Below are positions 9,249 through 17,361 of a stretch of DNA of 52,848 nt, in pieces (the first letter of the stretch is position 1; the number at the start of each line of letters is the position of its first letter). The position numbers were made by a program, and so were the translations under genes. Below the pieces are notes generated by a model that was given only the letters and a program-made list of their open reading frames with translations, was not told the DNA's origin and ran no database searches. The stretch is from Hyphomicrobiales bacterium. GTDB lineage: Bacteria; Pseudomonadota; Alphaproteobacteria; Rhizobiales; Beijerinckiaceae. Where the stretch lies: positions 1 through 52,848 of the forward strand of contig SEEM01000022.1 in assembly GCA_004144595.1 (NCBI GenBank), read 5' to 3'.

Positions 9249-9497
9249 ATGACGATCATCAGGCTTGCCGCCGGCGCGATGCTGGCTCTCGCCTTGAGCG
9301 GCTGCGTCACCACCGAGGCCGAATATCGCGCGCTCGACGAGCAGCGCTGCCGTTCCTACGGATTCCGGGCGCCGGGAGAGGCGTTCTCGAACTGCTTGAT
9401 GCAGCTCGACCTCGATCGCGCGGCCGAGCGGCGCTACCGCTTCGAGCGCTTCGACGCCTCTTTCGGCGGGCCATGGGGCTACGGCCGGCGCTGGTAA
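9249..9497 (+). CDS. Small outer-membrane-type lipoprotein, unknown function
   Basis: An 82-residue protein with a lipoprotein signal peptide: a hydrophobic stretch and the lipobox LSGC near residue 18. The mature part is charged, with four cysteines in all, and ends in an aromatic/glycine-rich tail. AGGAG precedes the ATG. A weak EcfG-like promoter (GGAAC at 9191-9195, 17 bases, CGTA at 9213-9216) lies upstream. I do not recognise a family beyond short alphaproteobacterial lipoproteins. Confidence 0.72.
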   Translation: MTIIRLAAGAMLALALSGCVTTEAEYRALDEQRCRSYGFRAPGEAFSNCLMQLDLDRAAERRYRFERFDASFGGPWGYGRRW

Positions 9498-9518
9498 GTC
9501 CGAAGGGCTGCCGACAAG

Positions 9519-9597
9519 AAAAAAGGGCCGCGCAGAGCGCAGCCCAAGTCTAGGGAGGAAACGCCCAAGGAGGGCGACGCAACATCTCTGCTGCGCT
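9519..9597 (-). ncRNA. Candidate trans-acting small RNA with anti-Shine-Dalgarno loops
   Basis: On the minus strand a promoter (9604-9632) is followed by about 79 nt ending in an intrinsic terminator. Just after the predicted 5' end comes a hairpin of GCCC and GGGC exposing UCCUU in its loop. Then a single-stranded CCUCCC follows, and last a GC-rich stem (about 9525-9545, one mismatch) runs into six U residues (complement of 9519-9524). CCUCC-type motifs in loops are the mark of alphaproteobacterial regulators that pair with ribosome-binding sites, such as the CcsR (cuckoo) RNAs. No open frame lies in it. Membership of a named family is not established here. Confidence 0.65.
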
Positions 9598-9603
9598 GCA
9601 ATC

Positions 9604-9632
9604 AAAATAGGAAACCTCCTTCGCACTCGCAA
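9604..9632 (-). promoter_or_regulatory. Predicted sigma-70 promoter of the 9.5 kb small RNA
   Basis: On the minus strand TTGCGA (9627-9632) and TATTTT (9604-9609) are separated by 17 bases. Transcription would start near 9597, which is exactly where the structured segment begins. Confidence 0.55.
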
Positions 9633-9799
9633 GGCTAAAAGGGCAGCACCGCTGTCTTATTTTTGGGCGGTCTGTTTCCGCAACGAAATCAAAGACTTTC
9701 TGCCGTTTTGCGCGAATCCGGGTGCGCCGTGGTCAGTCGCCTGCCTATCTGTTGCATTGCAAGAAAGGCCGATTGACAAGCTCGGGGGAAATCATCACT

Positions 9800-9815
9800 C
9801 ATATGCATGCATATG
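9800..9815. promoter_or_regulatory. Perfect 16-bp palindrome upstream of the ABC transporter operon
   Basis: CATATGCATGCATATG is a perfect palindrome 70 bases before the substrate-binding protein gene and about 20 bases after a TTGACA (9773-9778), so it overlaps or directly follows the core promoter. It has the size and symmetry of a MarR-family operator. The MarR gene at the end of this operon is the natural candidate; a single CATATG half-site (15210-15215) lies just upstream of that gene's own start. Confidence 0.5.
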
Positions 9816-9885
9816 AAACCCGCTCTGCTCGTCTCGGCGTGAGCGGTGTCGGCGCGGATCATAGCCGCAGCGAAGGACCTATCCC

Positions 9886-11091
9886 ATGAAGATCGATCGT
9901 CGCAGTTTCGTCGCGGGCACGCTCGCCCTCGGCGTTCCCCAGCTGGCGCGCGCCCAAGGGGCGGGACCGATCCGCATCGGCGAGGTCAACTCCTATACCG
10001 CGCAGCCGGCCTTTCTGAAACCCTATCGGCAGGCCTGGGAACTGGCGCAGGAACAGATCAACACGGCCGGCGGCGTGCTCGGCCGCAAGCTCGAGACCGT
10101 CTTCCGCGACGATGCCGGCAAGCCGGAGGACGCGGTGCGCCACGCCGCTGATCTCGCGACGGCGGAGAAGGTCGACATCATCGCCGGCGGCTTCCTCTCC
10201 AATGTGGGCCTGGCGCTCGCCGACTACGCCAACCAGAACAAGCGGCTCTATGTCGCTTCCGAGCCGCTGGCCGACGCGCTCGTCTGGTCGAAGGGCAATC
10301 GCTACACCTTCCGCCTGCGGCCCTCGACCTACATGCAGGCTGCGATGCTGGTCGAAGAGGCGGCGAAGCTTCCGGCCAGGAAATGGGCGATCGTCGCGCC
10401 GAACTACGAATATGGCCAGTCGGCGGTGAAGTGGTTCAAGGAGCTTCTGCTGAAGGCGCGCCCGGACGTGACCTTCGTCGCCGAGCAGTTCCCGGCGCTC
10501 GGTCGCATCGATGCCGGCGCCACCGTCCAGGCGCTGGAGGCGGCCAAGCCCGAGGCGATCTTCAACGTCACCTTCGCGGTCGACCTCGCCAATTTCGTCC
10601 GCGCCGGCAATACGCGCGGCCTGTTCGAGGGCCGGCAGGTCGTCTCGATGCTGACCGGCGAGCCGGAATATCTCGACACGCTCGGCGCCGAAACACCCGA
10701 AGGCTGGATCATCACCGGCTATCCGCATGCCGATCTGCAGACCCCGGAGCACGTCAAGTTCCGCGACGCCTACAAGGCGAAGTACAACGACTATCCACGC
10801 CTGGGCTCGGTCGTCGGCTACGAGACGGTGCAGGCCATCGCCGCCGCGCTCACGAAGGCCGGCTCCACCGATAACGAGAAGCTCGTCGACGCCTTTGAGG
10901 GGCTGACATTCGGCTCGGCCTTCGGCCCGGTCGAATTCCGCAAGATCGATCACCAGTCGACCCTCGGCGCCTATATCGGCAAGAGCGCTCAGAAGAACGG
11001 CAGGGGCGTGATGGTCGATTGGAGCTATCGCGACGGTGCCAAGTATCTGCCGACCGATGACGAGGTTCGCAAGCTGCGCCCGGCTGTGTGA
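9886..11091 (+). CDS. Branched-chain amino acid/amide-type ABC transporter substrate-binding protein
   Basis: A 401-residue periplasmic binding protein of the LivK/type 1 fold (Peripla_BP_6). The signal peptide MKIDRRSFVAGTLALGVPQLARAQ has an RRSF twin-arginine-like motif, so Tat export is possible. The mature protein shows INTAGGVLGRKLETVFRDDAGKPEDAV, the typical first-lobe segment. The true ligand is unknown: this family also binds amides, urea and aromatic acids. Encoded first in a cluster with fused permease, two ATPases, MarR and an M20 hydrolase. Confidence 0.88.
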   Translation: MKIDRRSFVAGTLALGVPQLARAQGAGPIRIGEVNSYTAQPAFLKPYRQAWELAQEQINTAGGVLGRKLETVFRDDAGKPEDAVRHAADLATAEKVDIIAGGFLSNVGLALADYANQNKRLYVASEPLADALVWSKGNRYTFRLRPSTYMQAAMLVEEAAKLPARKWAIVAPNYEYGQSAVKWFKELLLKARPDVTFVAEQFPALGRIDAGATVQALEAAKPEAIFNVTFAVDLANFVRAGNTRGLFEGRQVVSMLTGEPEYLDTLGAETPEGWIITGYPHADLQTPEHVKFRDAYKAKYNDYPRLGSVVGYETVQAIAAALTKAGSTDNEKLVDAFEGLTFGSAFGPVEFRKIDHQSTLGAYIGKSAQKNGRGVMVDWSYRDGAKYLPTDDEVRKLRPAV

Positions 11092-11110
11092 GACCGATCA
11101 AGACCAGCGC

Positions 11111-11214
11111 GTCATGCTCGGGCCTGACCCGAGCATCTCCTGCCGCGTGAGGCTGCCGAGCCTCTTCCGGGCTGAGATTCTCGGGTCTACGCTTCGCTTC
11201 GCCCGAGAATGACG
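11111..11214. repeat. GTCATGCTCGGG-type intergenic hairpin repeat, copy 1
   Basis: Starts GTCAT and ends ATGAC in inverted orientation. The left hairpin is ATGCTCGGG/CCCGAGCAT (11114-11136); the right hairpin is ATTCTCGGG/CCCGAGAAT (11177-11210). It sits inside the operon between the binding-protein and permease genes, so it may shape the mRNA there, for example by protecting the upstream message. Other copies lie at 15252, 19944 and 41449. Confidence 0.8.
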
Positions 11215-11291
11215 CGGCAAGGCGCCGGCATGGCCGGGCAACCCTTCGCCCGGCTCCTATCGTCTCCGACCGATGGCTCCCCCGAGACCGC

Positions 11292-13160
11292 ATGCTTGAT
11301 CTCGTCCTCACCCAGACGCTGAACGGCCTGGCATCGGCATCGTCGCTGTTCCTGGTGGCGTGCGGGCTGTCGATCATCTTCGGCGTCACGCGCATCGTGA
11401 ACTTCGCCCATGGCTCGCTCTACATGCTGGGCGGCTATCTGGCCTTCACGCTGGTGACCTGGCTTGGCCCGGCCGATCCGTTCGGCTTCTGGGGCGGCAT
11501 CATCCTGGCAGTCCTGCTCACCGGCCTGTCCGGCGTGCTGATCGAGGTCCTGATCCTCCGGCGGATCTATCAGGCGCCGGAGCTGTTCCAGTTGCTCGCA
11601 ACCTTCGGCGTCGTGCTGATGCTGCAGGATATTGCGCTCGCGACCTGGGGGCCTGAGGACAAGCTCGGCCCGCGCGCGCCGGGCTTACGCAGCTTCGTCA
11701 TCCTGTTCGACAACCGCTTCCCCAGCTACGAACTTTTCCTGATCGCGGTCGGGCCGGTCGTGCTCGGCCTGATCTGGCTCCTGTTCCACCGCACGCGCTG
11801 GGGCGTGCTGATCCGGGCGGCGACGCAGGATCGCGAGATGGTCAGCGCGCTCGGCGTCAACCAGCGCCTGCTCTTCACCTCGGTCTTCGCCTTCGGCGCG
11901 GCGCTGGCGGGGCTGGGAGGCGCCCTCCAGCTTCCCCGCGAGGCGATCAACCTGCACATGGACCTTTCGATGATCGCCGAGGCCTTCGTGGTCGTGGTGG
12001 TCGGCGGGCTCGGCAGCGTCACGGGGGCCTATCTCGCCGCCGTGCTGATCGGCGTGCTCCATGCCTTCGGCATCCTGATCCTGCCCAAGATTACGCTGGT
12101 GCTGGTCTTCCTGGTGATGGCGGCGGTGCTGATCGTCCGGCCGCATGGCCTGCTCGGCAAGGCCGGCGTCGAGCCCCGCGGCCATGCCGGCCAGCTCTTT
12201 CTGCTGCGCCCGGCCGATGGCCCGGCCAAGCTGTTCGGAGCGGTGGCGCTCGCGCTGCTAGTCTTGGCGCCGCTTGTCGTGCCGGATCACCTCGTGCTGA
12301 CGCTGACGGACCTCGTCATCTTCGCGATCTTCGCCGCCTCGCTGCATCTGCTGATGGGGCCGGGCGGCATCACCTCCTTCGGCCATGCCGCCTATTTCGG
12401 GCTCGGCGCCTATGGCGCGGCGCTGGCGGTGAAATGGCTGGGCAGTCCGATGGAGGAGGCCCTGATGCTGGCGCCGCTGATGGCCGGTATCGCGGGCGCG
12501 ATCTTCGGCTGGTTCTGCGTGCGGCTCTCGGGCGTCTATCTGGCCATGCTGACGCTGGCCTTCGCCCAGATCGCCTGGGCGACGGCGTTCCAGTGGGTCG
12601 ACCTGACGGGTGGCGACAACGGAATCCTCGGCGTCTGGCCCTCAGTGTGGGCTGTGTCCAAGACGGCGTTTTACTATCTCGCGCTGGCCACCGCCGTGCT
12701 CGTGATCATCGCGCTGCGCGTGATCATCTTCGCGCCCTTCGGCTATGCCCTGCGTGCCGGTCGCGACAGCCCCTTGCGGGCCGAGGCGATCGGGCTCGAT
12801 GTCGGGCGCTTGCAATGGGCGGCTTTCGTCATCGCCGCGATCGCGGCCGGCATCGCCGGCGGGCTGTTCGCCTTTTCGAAGGGCTCGGTCTTCCCGACCT
12901 ATATGGCGATCCCGCGCTCGGTCGATGCGCTGCTGATGGTGCTGCTCGGCGGCGTGCAGACGGTTGCAGGGCCGGTCGTCGGTGCCTTCGCCTATATGGG
13001 CCTGAACGAGCAGCTCGCGAAGATGACGGCCTATTGGCGCTTCGCGCTCGGGCTGTCGATCGTCCTGCTGGTGGTCCTGTTCCCACGCGGCCTCGTCGGC
13101 ACCTGGCTTTACTGGCGCGCTCGGCGCGAGAGCGCCGCGCAGGCGACTGCGGCGGCATGA
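11292..13160 (+). CDS. Fused LivH-LivM permease of a branched-chain amide-type ABC transporter
   Basis: A 622-residue double permease. The N-terminal half (about 1-290) is LivH-like, with GLSIIFGVTRIVNFAHGSLYMLGGYLAF near the start and EAFVVVVVGGLGSVTGAYLAAVLIG near its end. The C-terminal half (about 310-610) is LivM-like, with MGPGGITSFGHAAYFGLGAYGAA and DSPLRAEAIGLDVGRLQWAAFVIAA. In most bacteria these are separate genes; a single chain would give a fixed 1:1 pairing. It is followed by livG in a four-base ATGA overlap. There is no frameshift at the junction: the frame is open throughout. Confidence 0.9.
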   Translation: MLDLVLTQTLNGLASASSLFLVACGLSIIFGVTRIVNFAHGSLYMLGGYLAFTLVTWLGPADPFGFWGGIILAVLLTGLSGVLIEVLILRRIYQAPELFQLLATFGVVLMLQDIALATWGPEDKLGPRAPGLRSFVILFDNRFPSYELFLIAVGPVVLGLIWLLFHRTRWGVLIRAATQDREMVSALGVNQRLLFTSVFAFGAALAGLGGALQLPREAINLHMDLSMIAEAFVVVVVGGLGSVTGAYLAAVLIGVLHAFGILILPKITLVLVFLVMAAVLIVRPHGLLGKAGVEPRGHAGQLFLLRPADGPAKLFGAVALALLVLAPLVVPDHLVLTLTDLVIFAIFAASLHLLMGPGGITSFGHAAYFGLGAYGAALAVKWLGSPMEEALMLAPLMAGIAGAIFGWFCVRLSGVYLAMLTLAFAQIAWATAFQWVDLTGGDNGILGVWPSVWAVSKTAFYYLALATAVLVIIALRVIIFAPFGYALRAGRDSPLRAEAIGLDVGRLQWAAFVIAAIAAGIAGGLFAFSKGSVFPTYMAIPRSVDALLMVLLGGVQTVAGPVVGAFAYMGLNEQLAKMTAYWRFALGLSIVLLVVLFPRGLVGTWLYWRARRESAAQATAAA

Positions 13161-13930
13161 GCGCGCCCTTGCCCCCCGCGCTCGAAGCCCGCGACCTCGC
13201 CAAATCCTTCGGCGGCGTGAAGGCGGTCGACGGCGTGTCCTTCTCGGTCGAGGCGGGACAGCTGGTGGCATTGATCGGCCCCAACGGCGCCGGCAAGACG
13301 ACCTGTTTCAACATGCTGAACGGCCAGCTCAAGCCCGATCGCGGCGAGGTGCTTCTGGCGGGCAGGCCGATCACCGGGCTGGAACCGCGCAAGATCTGGC
13401 GCCTCGGTGTCGGCCGCACCTTCCAGATCACCGCGACCTTCGCCTCCATGACCGTGCGCGAGAATGTCCAGATGGCGCTGATCTCGCATGCTGGCGAAAG
13501 CTGGCGCCTGTTCGGTCGCGCCGACCAGCGCCATCGCGAGGCGGCGGATGAGTTGCTCGCCCAGGTCGGCATGACCAGCCAAGCGGAACGCGCCTGCGGC
13601 GTGCTCGCCTATGGCGATCTGAAGCGGGTCGAGCTGGCGGTCGCGCTCGCCAATGTGCCGCAGCTCCTGCTGATGGACGAGCCGACTGCCGGCATGGCGC
13701 CGCAGGAGCGCATCGGCCTGATGGCACTGACCGCCCGCATCGCCATGCAGCGCGGCATCGCCGTGCTCTTCACCGAGCATGACATGGATGTCGTCTTCGC
13801 CCATGCCGACCGCGTGCTGGTGCTCGATCGCGGCCGGTTGATCGCATCAGGCACGAGCGCCGAGGTTCGCAACGACCCGCAGGTCCGCGCGGTCTATCTC
13901 GGCTCCGGCGCGACCTCGGGAGGGCATTGA
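13157..13930 (+). CDS. ABC transporter ATPase, LivG type
   Basis: A 257-residue ABC ATPase. Walker A is GPNGAGKT (residues 41-48), the Q-loop region includes RTFQITATFASMTVRENV, and Walker B is LLLMDEPTAGMAP with EHDMDVVFAHADRV as the H-loop. The signature motif is degenerate (LAYGDLKRVELAVAL rather than LSGGQ), which is normal for LivG proteins (LSYGEQR-like). ATG 13157 overlaps the permease stop by four bases, so translation is coupled. Confidence 0.92.
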   Translation: MSAPLPPALEARDLAKSFGGVKAVDGVSFSVEAGQLVALIGPNGAGKTTCFNMLNGQLKPDRGEVLLAGRPITGLEPRKIWRLGVGRTFQITATFASMTVRENVQMALISHAGESWRLFGRADQRHREAADELLAQVGMTSQAERACGVLAYGDLKRVELAVALANVPQLLLMDEPTAGMAPQERIGLMALTARIAMQRGIAVLFTEHDMDVVFAHADRVLVLDRGRLIASGTSAEVRNDPQVRAVYLGSGATSGGH

Positions 13931-14640
13931 TGGCGGCGCTCCTTGAACTTGCAGGCGTCGAGGCCTGGTACGGCCGGGCTCAAATCCTGCACGGCGTCGG
14001 CTTCTCGGTCGGCATTGGCGAAGTCGTCGCGCTGATGGGCCGCAACGGCGCCGGCAAGTCGACGACCATGAAGACGGTGATGGGGCTGGTGCCGCAGCCG
14101 CGTGGCTCCATCCGCTTCGAGGGCAGGGAGATCGCCGGCCGCGAGCCTTTCCAGATCGCACGGCTCGGCATCGGTTATGTCCCGGAGGACCGCCGCGTCT
14201 TCTCCGACCTCAGCGTGATGGACAACCTCGAAGTCGGCCGCCAGCCGGCGCGGACCGGCGCGCCGCATTGGACGCCGGAGCGCCTCTTCGAGCTCTTCCC
14301 CAATCTCGGCCGCATGCGCGACCGGCCGGGCGGCGCCATGTCCGGCGGCGAGCAGCAGATGCTGACCATTGCTCGCACGCTGATGGGCAATCCACGCCTG
14401 CTCCTGCTCGACGAACCCTCGGAAGGGTTGGCGCCGGTCATCGTCGAGGCGATGGCGGAGACAATCCGCGTGCTGAAGGGCGAGGGGCTGTCGGTGCTGC
14501 TCTCCGAGCAGAACCTGCATTTCGCCGGCAGCATCGCCGACCGTGCCGTCATCATCGAGAAGGGCTTGATCCGCTTCGACGACACGATGGCCGCGCTCAA
14601 GGCCGACGAGGCGGCGCGGAGCCAGTATCTGGCGCTTTGA
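13930..14640 (+). CDS. ABC transporter ATPase, LivF type
   Basis: A 236-residue ABC ATPase, the second nucleotide-binding subunit. It has GRNGAGKST (Walker A), the LivF-typical GIGYVPEDRRVFSDLSVMDNLEVG, signature MSGGEQQM, and LLLLDEPSEGLAPVIVE (Walker B). The start codon's first base is the last base of the livG stop. Its last 44 bases overlap the end of the convergent MarR gene, an unusually long tail-to-tail overlap. Confidence 0.92.
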   Translation: MAALLELAGVEAWYGRAQILHGVGFSVGIGEVVALMGRNGAGKSTTMKTVMGLVPQPRGSIRFEGREIAGREPFQIARLGIGYVPEDRRVFSDLSVMDNLEVGRQPARTGAPHWTPERLFELFPNLGRMRDRPGGAMSGGEQQMLTIARTLMGNPRLLLLDEPSEGLAPVIVEAMAETIRVLKGEGLSVLLSEQNLHFAGSIADRAVIIEKGLIRFDDTMAALKADEAARSQYLAL

Positions 14641-15154
14641 AGCCGGTAAGGAGACGCCGCATCACGTCGAGCAGCGGTTCGATTTCAGGCTCTGCCACGG
14701 AAGAAAGCGCTGCGACGGTGATCGCCTTGGCGCGGACGATATAATCCGGCAGCAACTCGCGCCCCCGCTGGCCGAGCTGCACCAGCACCCGGCGCTTGTC
14801 GTCGGGATCGTGCAGGCGCTCGACCAGCCCGCGCTCGGCCAGGCGCGTCACCACGCCCCGGATCGTGGCCGGGTCCATCGCCGTCATGCGGCCGAGCCGG
14901 TTCTGGGAAATCCGTCCGTCAACGGCAAGCCGGCACAGCACAGCGAATTGCGGCGGCGTAGGCCCGTCCGCGCCCATCATTTCCATGAACATCGCGACGT
15001 AGCGCTGCTGCATCTGCCGCAGCAGGAAGCCGAACTGCGCGTCCAGCACATAGCCGGCGAGGTCGGCGGGTTCGGGAATCGCGGAATCGGCCTCACCGCT
15101 GGCCGTGCGGTGATGCCGGCCGAGTCCGTCTTCCGTTTCCTCAGCGCGATCCAT
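14597..15154 (-). CDS. MarR-family transcriptional regulator
   Basis: A 185-residue winged-helix regulator with the MarR pattern QFAVLCRLAVDGRISQNRLGRMTAMDPATIRGVVTRLAERGLVERLHDPDDKRRVLVQL. Residues of the recognition helix and the wing (DPDDKRR) are intact. I chose ATG 15154 because GGAG lies five bases upstream; ATG 15199 is in frame, but its purine run is almost in contact with the codon. It converges on the transporter operon and probably controls it in response to the transported compound or a product of the neighbouring hydrolase. Confidence 0.85.
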   Translation of the reverse strand: MDRAEETEDGLGRHHRTASGEADSAIPEPADLAGYVLDAQFGFLLRQMQQRYVAMFMEMMGADGPTPPQFAVLCRLAVDGRISQNRLGRMTAMDPATIRGVVTRLAERGLVERLHDPDDKRRVLVQLGQRGRELLPDYIVRAKAITVAALSSVAEPEIEPLLDVMRRLLTGFKAPDTGSAPPRRP

Positions 15155-15251
15155 GCTGGCTCCGGGATGGCGATTCTGCCGGCTGGCGGCAGCGCTCATT
15201 CTCCCGGATCATATGTGTTCGTTCAATCGGCAAGGCAACGCAGCCACAGCC

Positions 15252-15346
15252 GTCATGCTCGGGCCTGACCCGAGCATCTCAGGAAGGAGGGCGCCTCTCT
15301 CGGCACGAGATTCTCGGGTCACCGCTGCGCGGCGCCCGAGAATGAC
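15252..15346. repeat. GTCATGCTCGGG-type intergenic hairpin repeat, copy 2
   Basis: Same build as the copy at 11111: GTCATGCTCGGG left hairpin, a variable middle, then ATTCTCGGG...CCCGAGAATGAC. It fills the gap between the MarR gene's upstream region and the end of the M20 hydrolase gene. Confidence 0.8.
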
Positions 15347-15364
15347 GGCGAGGTTCCGTCCCTA

Positions 15365-16783
15365 TCAGCCCAGCGACATCGTCAGCGGCGGCTTCACTTC
15401 GGGCGGCAGCGGCGAGGTGTAACCCTCCTTGCCGAGGCGGGTTTTGTGATCCGCCTTGGCCGCGGCCATCAGGGCGGGATCGGTCAGCACGGCGGCGCCG
15501 GTCGCGACCATCGCCTTGGCGACATGGACCATCGCCTTGTGCGCGGCCGGGGACTTGCCCTGCGCCACGACCTGCCAGGTGTGGAACGGCGTGCCCATCG
15601 CGACCGTCGGCGCATGGGCCTGCACGGTCGGCACCGCCCAGCTCACGTCGCCGATATCGGTCGAGCCGATCGCCGGGTTGCGCTTGGCGTCGCGTGGCAC
15701 GAGGAAGTCGGCGAGCGGCGCGCCGGTGTCGGGCATGCCGATGGTGCGCCAGATCGAGGCGATCTCCTGCGGGGACAGGGTGGCGCGGATCTGCTCGGCA
15801 TAGGCCTTGTCGGCATCGTCGAAATGCGGCGCGCCGAGTTCGTCCATCACCTTGTGCATGGCCTCTTCGAGCGGCGTGTTGGCGACGAGATCGGAAACGG
15901 CGCTGACGATGCGCATCTCCATCTTGGTTTCCGTCATCAGCGCCGCGCCTTCGGCGATCTTCTTCACGCGCTGCACGAGTTCCAGCATGCCGCGAAGGTC
16001 GCGGGCGCGGATCGAGTAGCGGACGCGGGCATGGGCCTGGACGACGTTGGGCGCAATGCCGCCGGTGTCGAGCAGCGCGTAATGGACGCGGGCGTCGGAC
16101 GGCATGTGCTCGCGCATGTAGTTGACGCCGACACTCATCAATTCGACGGCATCGAGCGCCGAGCGGCCGAGATGGGGCGCGGCCGCCGCATGCGAGGCAC
16201 GACCGGTGAAGACGAAATCGGCGCGGGTATTGGCGAGCGCCAGCGCCGGAGCGACCTCCCAGAAGCTCGACGGGTGCCAGGATATCGCGACATCGGCGTC
16301 GTCGAAGGCGCCGGCGCGGACCATGAAGGCCTTGGCGGCGCCGCCTTCCTCGGCCGGGCAGCCATAGTAGCGCACGCGGCCGGGAATCTTGTTCTCGGCG
16401 AGCCATTCCTTCATCGCGACGGCGGCGAGCATCGCGGCCGAGCCGAGCAGGTTATGGCCGCAGCCATGGCCATGGCCGTTGGTCTCGATTTCCTTGTGCT
16501 CGGCAGCGCCGGCTTCCTGCGAGAGGCCGGGCAGGGCGTCGTATTCACCGAGGAAGGCAATGACCGGGCCGCCTTCACCGGCCTCGCCGATCACGGCGGT
16601 CGGGATGTCGGCGACGTTCTCGGTGATCCTGAAGCCCTGGTGCTTCAATTCGGCGATATGCTCGGCGACGGAGCGCTTCTCCGTGTAGCACACCTCCGGC
16701 ATGCCCCAGACCCGGTCTGAGAGCGCGATCAGGCGCTCCTTGTTCGCATCGACATGCCGCCAGAGATCGTTTCGATTGTCCAT
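15365..16783 (-). CDS. M20-family amidohydrolase, AbgB/aminobenzoyl-glutamate hydrolase-like
   Basis: A 472-residue zinc-dependent amidohydrolase of the M20 family. The metal-binding pattern is present: GEYDALPG early, NGHGHGCGHNLLGSAAMLAA, then PAEEGGAAKAFMVRAGAFDDADVAISWHPSS, and GDVSWAVPTVQAHAPT near the C-terminus. The combination resembles AbgB-type subunits that cleave aminobenzoyl-glutamate or similar amide-linked compounds rather than peptide-chain aminoacylases. The start at 16783 follows an AGGCGGA. Lying next to the MarR and ABC transporter genes, it probably hydrolyses the imported compound. Confidence 0.85.
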   Translation of the reverse strand: MDNRNDLWRHVDANKERLIALSDRVWGMPEVCYTEKRSVAEHIAELKHQGFRITENVADIPTAVIGEAGEGGPVIAFLGEYDALPGLSQEAGAAEHKEIETNGHGHGCGHNLLGSAAMLAAVAMKEWLAENKIPGRVRYYGCPAEEGGAAKAFMVRAGAFDDADVAISWHPSSFWEVAPALALANTRADFVFTGRASHAAAAPHLGRSALDAVELMSVGVNYMREHMPSDARVHYALLDTGGIAPNVVQAHARVRYSIRARDLRGMLELVQRVKKIAEGAALMTETKMEMRIVSAVSDLVANTPLEEAMHKVMDELGAPHFDDADKAYAEQIRATLSPQEIASIWRTIGMPDTGAPLADFLVPRDAKRNPAIGSTDIGDVSWAVPTVQAHAPTVAMGTPFHTWQVVAQGKSPAAHKAMVHVAKAMVATGAAVLTDPALMAAAKADHKTRLGKEGYTSPLPPEVKPPLTMSLG

Positions 16784-16949
16784 TGTCGTTCCGCCTGGAG
16801 AACGCCTTGGCGCTCCCCGTCTTTCGTTGAGAGGCGGAATCCCCGGCGGGGCCAAAGCGGCCGGGCCGGATCCGCCTCTGGTGGGCCGTGGCATATGAGC
16901 AATCCCGCACCGCCCCGTCCAGACATTCAGCGCATGGCGGAGCAGCGTC

Positions 16950-17360
16950 TCAGGCTTTGGCCCGCGCAGTCGGCGTAGCGGCGAAGTCGGCGAGGATCGG
17001 GCAATCCGGCCTGTGGTCGCCATGGCAATGCGTCGCGAGGTGCCGCAGCGTGTCGGCCATGGCCTTGAGTTCGGCCGCCTTGTCCTCGAGCTCGCGCACA
17101 TGCGCCATGGCGAGGTTCTTCACATCGGCGCTGGCCCGGCTCTTGTCGCGCCAGAGCGCAAGCAGCTCGCGCGTTTCCTCCAGCGAGAAGCCGAGATCGC
17201 GCGAGCGGCGCACGAAGCGCAGCGTATGCACGTCTTCATCGGCATAGACCCGGTATTGCGCGGCGGTGCGGGCCGGCGCGGTGATCAGGCCGATGCTCTC
17301 ATAGTAGCGGATCATCTTGGCGCTGACGCCGGAGCGCGTCGCGGCTTCGCCGATATTCAT
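16950..17360 (-). CDS. cueR: Cu(I)-responsive MerR-family regulator CueR
   Basis: A 136-residue MerR-family activator. The N-terminal helix-turn-helix (MNIGEAATRSGVSAKMIRYYESIGLI) is followed by the dimer helix and the metal loop with Cys112 and Cys120, the two thiol ligands at the same positions as in characterised CueR proteins. No extra cysteine pair suggesting mercury or zinc is present. The start codon is one base after the copA stop, so it is the second gene of the copA operon and subject to its own regulation. Confidence 0.92.
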   Translation of the reverse strand: MNIGEAATRSGVSAKMIRYYESIGLITAPARTAAQYRVYADEDVHTLRFVRRSRDLGFSLEETRELLALWRDKSRASADVKNLAMAHVRELEDKAAELKAMADTLRHLATHCHGDHRPDCPILADFAATPTARAKA

Positions 17361-17361
17361 C

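Noticed and set aside
11092..11291. The hairpin repeat inside the transporter operon as a transcription terminator
   Set aside because: Neither hairpin is followed by a T-run, and the same element occurs at unrelated places, so it is a repeat rather than a terminator.
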